A stretch of DNA of 64,000 nucleotides, from NCBI GenBank assembly GCA_002427735.1, contig DIYP01000003.1, positions 141,031 through 205,030 on the forward strand, given 5' to 3'. This document shows, in pieces, positions 60,420-64,000 of this stretch. A program made the translations under genes and the position numbers. Within the stretch, counting starts at the first letter, position 1. The number at the start of each line of letters is the position of its first letter. Source of the stretch: Flavobacteriales bacterium UBA6051 (lineage in GTDB: Bacteria > Bacteroidota > Bacteroidia > Flavobacteriales_D > Crocinitomicaceae). The notes beneath the pieces are model-generated. The model made no database searches. It was given only the letters and a program-made list of their open reading frames with translations, and was not told the origin of the DNA.

Positions 60420-60946
60420 GCATTGAAAAGAAGCTGAAGACAGCGATACGCGATATTCCGAATTTTCCAAAGGAGGGAATAGTTTTTAAGGATATCACGC
60501 CGATAATGATGAATGCCGAGTTGTCTAATGAAGTCGTTGACTACCTAGAGGAGGTGTATAAAGATCAGGGTGTAGATGTTGTGGCTGGGATCGAAAGTCG
60601 TGGTTTTCTATTCGGTTACCCACTGGCTATGCGATTAGGGGTTCCTTTTGTTTTAATTCGAAAAAAAGGCAAGCTTCCGTATGATAAAATCAGCTTCGAT
60701 TATGACCTTGAATATGGCAGTGCAACAATCGAAATGCATACCGATGCAGTAGGGAAAAGCCAACGTGTGCTTATACATGATGATTTATTAGCGACTGGAG
60801 GGTCCGCTGAAGCGGCGGCAAAATTGATTGAAAAAGCCGGTGGTCAGGTGATTGGCTTTAACTTCCTTGTGGCACTAAATTTTCTGGAAGGTGAAAAAAA
60901 ATTAACACAGTTTTCTAACAATATTACTAATTTAGCGTCCTATTAA
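60416..60946 (+). CDS. apt: Adenine phosphoribosyltransferase
   Basis: This 176-residue enzyme has FPKEGIVFKDITPIM, AGIESRGFLFGYPLA and the PRPP-binding motif VLIHDDLLATGGSAEAA. It salvages adenine to AMP. It is translationally coupled to the HhH gene. Confidence 0.96.
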   Translation: MSIEKKLKTAIRDIPNFPKEGIVFKDITPIMMNAELSNEVVDYLEEVYKDQGVDVVAGIESRGFLFGYPLAMRLGVPFVLIRKKGKLPYDKISFDYDLEYGSATIEMHTDAVGKSQRVLIHDDLLATGGSAEAAAKLIEKAGGQVIGFNFLVALNFLEGEKKLTQFSNNITNLASY

Positions 60947-60982
60947 AGGACTGACTAATCAATTTATTTTAAATAATACTAG

Positions 60983-62122
60983 ATGAATTTCGAAGTAAAC
61001 GAAAACCAGAAAATGATCGCCCAAATGGTGCGAGATTTTGCTGAAAAAGAAATCCGACCGCATTTGAATCAATGGGATGCAGATGAGCATTTCCCTGTTG
61101 ACGTTATGAAAAAGATGGGTGAACTTGGTCTTTTGGGGATTTACATCCCTGAAGAGTATGGAGGAAGCGGATTCGGTTATTTCGAGTACGCTACGGCGTT
61201 AATGGAGTTAGGAAAGGTTTGTGGTGGAGTTGGTCTGAGCGTCGCTGCACACAATTCGCTATGCACAGGTCATATCTATTACCATGGAACAGAAGAGCAA
61301 AAGCAGAAATACTTGCCAAAGCTGGCTTCTGGAGAATGGATTGGAGCTTGGGGGCTTACGGAGCCTAATACAGGTTCTGATGCGATGCGCATGAAGACAA
61401 CTGCTGTGAAAGATGGTGATGAGTGGGTGATTAACGGAGCGAAAAATTGGATCACACATGGTCTTTCGGGTGATGTTGCAGTAGTCTTGGTTAGAACAGG
61501 AGAGCTGTTGGATAGTAAAGGGATCACGGCATTTATCATTGAAAAAGGTACTCCTGGATTCTCAGCGGTAAAAATCAAAGATAAACTTGGAGTGCGCGCG
61601 AGTGAAACAGCCGAATTGATTTTTGATAATGTGCGTGTTCCAGATGCGAATGTAATTGGAGAGGTAGGAATGGGCTTCATCCAGGCAATGCAAGTCCTGG
61701 ACGGTGGTCGAGTTTCAATTGCAGCATTGAGTTGTGGTGTTGCCCGCGGCGCTTATGAAGCTTCAGTGAAATATTCAAAAGAGCGTGAGCAGTTTGGTAA
61801 ATCAATTTCAAACTTTCAGGCAATTGCATTTAAGCTAGCTGATATGGCGACTGAAGTTGAAGCGGCTGAATTGTTGACATTTCAAGCGGCTTACCGTAAA
61901 AACAATAAGCTTCCAATGACAACACAAGGTGCATATGCGAAATATTATGCAAGCGAAGTCGCTGTGAAGTGCGGTAATGAAGCCGTACAGATTATGGGAG
62001 GTTATGGTTACACGAAAGAGTATCCGGCGGAAAAATTCTTGCGAGATGCTAAGTTGATGACCATTGGTGAAGGTACTTCTGAAATCCAAAAAGTTGTTAT
62101 TTCACGAGAAATTTTAAAGTAA
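60983..62122 (+). CDS. Acyl-CoA dehydrogenase
   Basis: This 379-residue FAD enzyme has the family motifs GAWGLTEPNTGSDA, GAKNWITHG, REQFGKSISNFQAI, QIMGGYGYTKEYPAEKFLRD and the catalytic Glu near residue 363 (IGEGTSEIQ). Layout matches short/branched-chain or butyryl-CoA dehydrogenases of fatty-acid or branched-chain amino-acid oxidation. Chain-length specificity cannot be read. Confidence 0.95.
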   Translation: MNFEVNENQKMIAQMVRDFAEKEIRPHLNQWDADEHFPVDVMKKMGELGLLGIYIPEEYGGSGFGYFEYATALMELGKVCGGVGLSVAAHNSLCTGHIYYHGTEEQKQKYLPKLASGEWIGAWGLTEPNTGSDAMRMKTTAVKDGDEWVINGAKNWITHGLSGDVAVVLVRTGELLDSKGITAFIIEKGTPGFSAVKIKDKLGVRASETAELIFDNVRVPDANVIGEVGMGFIQAMQVLDGGRVSIAALSCGVARGAYEASVKYSKEREQFGKSISNFQAIAFKLADMATEVEAAELLTFQAAYRKNNKLPMTTQGAYAKYYASEVAVKCGNEAVQIMGGYGYTKEYPAEKFLRDAKLMTIGEGTSEIQKVVISREILK

Positions 62123-62126
62123 ACGA

Positions 62127-62155
62127 TTGGATTTACATTTATAGTTGTATATTTG
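62127..62155 (+). promoter_or_regulatory. Promoter of rpsU
   Basis: TTGG at 62127-62130 and TATATTTG at 62148-62155 (exact TAnnTTTG) are separated by 17 nt; the rpsU ATG follows 33 nt later. Confidence 0.65.
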
Positions 62156-62188
62156 CCGTCCAATTGTTAGAAAAGTAATACACGAGAT

Positions 62189-62380
62189 ATGTTAATTATT
62201 CCAGTAAAAGAAGGGGAAAACATCGAGAGAGCGATCAAGAAGTACAAGAAGAAATTCGAGAAAACGAAAGTGATGAGAGAATTGAGAGATCGTCGTGAGT
62301 TCACGAAGCCTTCCGTTACAAGAAGACAGGAAAAAATCCGTGCCGCATACAAGCAAAGAATGCGTTCGGCTGAGATGTAA
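62189..62380 (+). CDS. rpsU: 30S ribosomal protein S21
   Basis: This 63-residue basic protein begins MLIIPVKEGENIERAIKKYK and ends with a basic helix, as in S21. In Bacteroidota S21 sits near the anti-Shine-Dalgarno region of the 30S subunit. The gene precedes xerC and has its own promoter and terminator. Confidence 0.95.
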   Translation: MLIIPVKEGENIERAIKKYKKKFEKTKVMRELRDRREFTKPSVTRRQEKIRAAYKQRMRSAEM

Positions 62381-62407
62381 GAGAAACATTTCTGAATAAA
62401 ATACGTT

Positions 62408-62436
62408 AAAGGAGCTATATGGCTCCTTTTTTTTTG
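62408..62436 (+). terminator. Intrinsic terminator after rpsU overlapping the xerC start
   Basis: AAAGGAGC pairs with GCTCCTTT (8 bp) and a run of nine T follows. The 6-nt loop contains the ATG assigned to xerC at 62419, and AAAGGAG would also be its Shine-Dalgarno-like sequence. Confidence 0.8.
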
Positions 62437-63309
62437 CTTGATGATTTCCTTCAGTATCTGATTACAGAAAAGCGATTTTCTGAGCATACATGTATCGCTT
62501 ACCGAAAGGATATAGAGCAGTTTCTTGAGTTTAGCGGGGTGACCTCTGAACAAGAGGCAAATGAAGTCGATTCAAAACTTATCAGAGGGTGGGTGGTATC
62601 GCTCATGGAAAACAATTACACATCAACTTCAGTAAACCGTAAGCTTTCTTCCCTTAGGACATATTTCAAATGGATGCTCCGTCAAGGAGTCATAGATGCA
62701 AGCCCAATGCAATCCGTAGTGGGACCGAAAAATCAAAGAAGACTTCCCTCATTTGCTCAGCAAAATGAATTAGAGCAGGAAAAAATTGAATTACTCTTTG
62801 AGGGTGATTTTGAGGGTTGCAGAGATCGTTTGATCTTTGAAGTGTTGTATCAAACTGGTATTCGTTCAAGTGAATTGGTGAATTTAAAAGATATCGATGT
62901 TCAGTCAGATAGAATCAAAGTACTTGGAAAGCGAAATAAGGAAAGGTTCATTCCGATTTCAGGAGAGCTGTATTATCTTGTTCAGGAATATCGAGAATTG
63001 CGTAATCAAGTAACTGTTTCTCCTGAAAATTTCTTCGTCTTGAGCAGTGGTAAAAAACTGTATCCCAAGTTTGTTTATCGAAAAATAAATAGCTACCTTG
63101 GAAAGGCGACCGAATTGGAAAAAAAGAGTCCACATGTGCTACGTCATACCTTTGCAACACACATGCTAAATAGTGGAGCGGGGATGGAGGTTCTTAAAGA
63201 GCTTTTGGGACATGCCAACTTATCAGCGACTCAGATCTACACACACAATTCGTTTTCGCAGCTGACACATATTTATTCACAGTCTCACCCGAGGGGACGC
63301 AAAAAGTAA
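62419..63309 (+). CDS. xerC: Tyrosine recombinase XerC/XerD
   Basis: This 296-residue recombinase has an N-terminal SAM-like core-binding domain (to about 95) and the catalytic residues Arg149 (TGIRSSEL), Lys171, His239 and Arg242 (HVLRHTFATHML), His265 (LGHANLSATQIY) and Tyr274. It resolves chromosome dimers at dif. The ATG at 62419 lies in the loop of the rpsU terminator; a TTG at 62434 just before DDFLQYL is an alternative start. Confidence 0.92.
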   Translation: MAPFFLLDDFLQYLITEKRFSEHTCIAYRKDIEQFLEFSGVTSEQEANEVDSKLIRGWVVSLMENNYTSTSVNRKLSSLRTYFKWMLRQGVIDASPMQSVVGPKNQRRLPSFAQQNELEQEKIELLFEGDFEGCRDRLIFEVLYQTGIRSSELVNLKDIDVQSDRIKVLGKRNKERFIPISGELYYLVQEYRELRNQVTVSPENFFVLSSGKKLYPKFVYRKINSYLGKATELEKKSPHVLRHTFATHMLNSGAGMEVLKELLGHANLSATQIYTHNSFSQLTHIYSQSHPRGRKK

Positions 63310-63314
63310 GCGGT

Positions 63315-63608
63315 ATGGATTTCAAAGTAAACACAGTGCATTTTACAGCAGATGGGAAATTAGTTGATTTCATTCATGAGAAAGTAAAGAAACTAGAATT
63401 GATGTATGACAATATAATAGCGAGTGAAGTATACCTAAGACTTGATAAGAATGATACAAATGAGAATAAGGTAGCTGAAGTGAAATTATTACTTCCGGGG
63501 AATGAGTTGTTTGCCAAGAAACAATGCAAAAGTTTTGAGGAAGCAGCTGATTTGGCAGTGCAAGCTTTAAAAAAGCAGGTGGCTAGACATAAAGGCAAAT
63601 TAGCTTAA
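63315..63608 (+). CDS. hpf: Ribosome hibernation-promoting factor (short HPF/RaiA family)
   Basis: This 97-residue protein has the HPF/YfiA fold: VNTVHFTADGKLVDFIHEKVKKLE, a central strand with EVYLRLDK, and the C-terminal SFEEAADLAVQALKKQVARHK. It binds the 30S subunit and dimerises or silences ribosomes in stationary phase. It starts 5 nt after xerC and ends with a strong terminator. Confidence 0.93.
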   Translation: MDFKVNTVHFTADGKLVDFIHEKVKKLELMYDNIIASEVYLRLDKNDTNENKVAEVKLLLPGNELFAKKQCKSFEEAADLAVQALKKQVARHKGKLA

Positions 63609-63631
63609 AAGCATTATAATTAATTAGTTAG

Positions 63632-63668
63632 ATATGGGCGGCATTTTGTCGCCCATATTTTTTTTGAA
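63632..63668 (+). terminator. Intrinsic terminator after hpf
   Basis: A 9-bp stem ATATGGGCG/CGCCCATAT with a 9-nt loop is followed by eight T. Confidence 0.92.
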
Positions 63669-63686
63669 AAAAAATTGTCTGGGGTA

Positions 63687-63716
63687 TTGTTATAACAGAT
63701 TTGTTTCATACATTTG
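63687..63716 (+). promoter_or_regulatory. Promoter of the tRNA cluster
   Basis: TTG at 63687-63689 and TACATTTG at 63709-63716 (exact TAnnTTTG) are separated by 19 nt, upstream of tRNA-Thr. Confidence 0.6.
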
Positions 63717-63782
63717 CACTCCCCAATTGGGGGAATTACTTTTAAAGTTCTTTAAAATACTGACAAGAATACACTAAGTAGT

Positions 63783-63856
63783 GCCGATGTAGCTCAGCTG
63801 GCTAGAGCAGCTGATTTGTAATCAGCAGGTCGGGGGTTCGAGTCCCTCCATCGGCT
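63783..63856 (+). tRNA. tRNA-Thr (anticodon TGT)
   Basis: 74 nt. The acceptor stem GCCGATG/CATCGGC is perfect, the anticodon stem GCTGA/TCAGC encloses loop TTTGTAA, and the T arm holds GGTTCGAGTCC. CCA is not encoded. Confidence 0.97.
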
Positions 63857-63868
63857 CAAACGGTCACT

Positions 63869-63950
63869 GGGGAGATACTCAAGCGGTCAACGAGGGCAGA
63901 CTGTAAATCTGCTGGCTAAGCCTTCGTAGGTTCGAATCCTGCTCTCCCCA
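63869..63950 (+). tRNA. tRNA-Tyr (anticodon GTA)
   Basis: 82 nt with a long variable arm, as expected for tRNA-Tyr. The acceptor stem is GGGGAGA/TCTCCCC; the anticodon stem GCAGA/TCTGC encloses CTGTAAA. CCA is not encoded. Confidence 0.97.
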
Positions 63951-63975
63951 CAAAGTGTACTTGTCAAAATTATAA

Positions 63976-64000
63976 GCGGGAGTAGCTCAGTTGGTAGAGC
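63976..64000 (+). tRNA. tRNA-Gly, 5' part only (cut by the window edge)
   Basis: The 25 visible nt are the acceptor start GCGGGAG and a D arm (AGCTCAGTTGGTAGAGC). Sequence and gene order match the Thr-Tyr-Gly cluster that precedes tuf in Bacteroidota; the anticodon is outside the window. Confidence 0.75.

Noticed and set aside
1..64000. CRISPR arrays, insertion sequences, prophage or genomic-island borders
   Set aside because: No spaced direct repeats of CRISPR size, transposase, integrase other than XerC, or att-like duplication at the tRNA genes was seen.

Overview
The window is from a low-G+C marine- or freshwater-type member of the Bacteroidota, most likely order Flavobacteriales (Crocinitomicaceae/Cryomorphaceae-like; inferred, not proven). 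The signs are five proteins with type IX secretion (T9SS) C-terminal sorting signals, a PorE-like TPR/PD40/OmpA protein, a split two-gene transketolase, a DUF5723 protein, an HU-CCDC81/SPOR protein, the Bacteroidota -7 promoter box TAnnTTTG ahead of many genes, and the order rpsU-xerC-hpf-tRNA(Thr)-tRNA(Tyr)-tRNA(Gly) at the right end. No insertion sequence, prophage, CRISPR array or rRNA was seen.

Layout. 1-2.3 kb (minus): split transketolase operon with a von Willebrand A lipoprotein gene lying between the two halves. 2.7-9.8 kb (plus): small secreted protein, T9SS type B protein, gap, DUF5723 protein, T9SS type A protein. 10-18.4 kb (minus): HU/SPOR protein, two large secreted surface proteins and a membrane-tethered TPR/LuxR-type regulator. 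18.4-19.1 kb: a 760-bp gene-free stretch holding two candidate small RNA genes. 19.1-21.9 kb (minus): ribD, an EamA transporter and a metallo-beta-lactamase-fold hydrolase. 22-24.8 kb (plus): a short-chain fatty acid transporter and a divergent Nramp-like transporter. 24.9-27.2 kb: two exported proteins of unknown role. 27.3-29.5 kb: peroxide defence (ahpC, dps, oxyR) with a candidate OxyR operator. 29.4-31.4 kb (minus): Kdo transferase and an outer-membrane protein. 31.6-35.1 kb (minus): cysCDNQ, sulfate activation to PAPS and PAP removal. 35.4-43.6 kb (plus): an eight-gene nucleotide-sugar operon that makes UDP-GlcA, UDP-xylose, the UDP-diacetamido-uronate series and dTDP-4-keto-6-deoxyglucose. 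43.8-54 kb: YceI-fusion membrane protein, DUF2279, LOG protein, PASTA protein, T9SS protein, rluD, PorE-like protein. 53.6-59.6 kb: DUF2851, PspC, K+ channel, RmlD-like reductase, beta-helix protein, Na+/alanine symporter. 59.6-64 kb: HhH protein, apt, acyl-CoA dehydrogenase, rpsU, xerC, hpf and tRNA genes.

The most interesting signal is regulatory. Between 13.4 and 19.1 kb the intergenic DNA carries direct repeats of a TGTC-core heptamer (TGTCYYG on the minus strand) at an exact 11-bp period, organised like a Pho box (7-bp repeat plus 4-bp A/T-rich spacer). At four of five places the gene-proximal edge of the array lies exactly 32 bp from a TAnnTTTG or one-mismatch -7 box. Two of these promoters face the large T9SS surface-protein genes; the other two face no gene but end at intrinsic terminators about 100 nt downstream, so they look like small RNA genes. 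The TPR/LuxR regulator sits in the middle of the group. This would be a small regulon linking surface adhesin-like proteins and paralogous sRNAs; the regulator and the signal are unproven.
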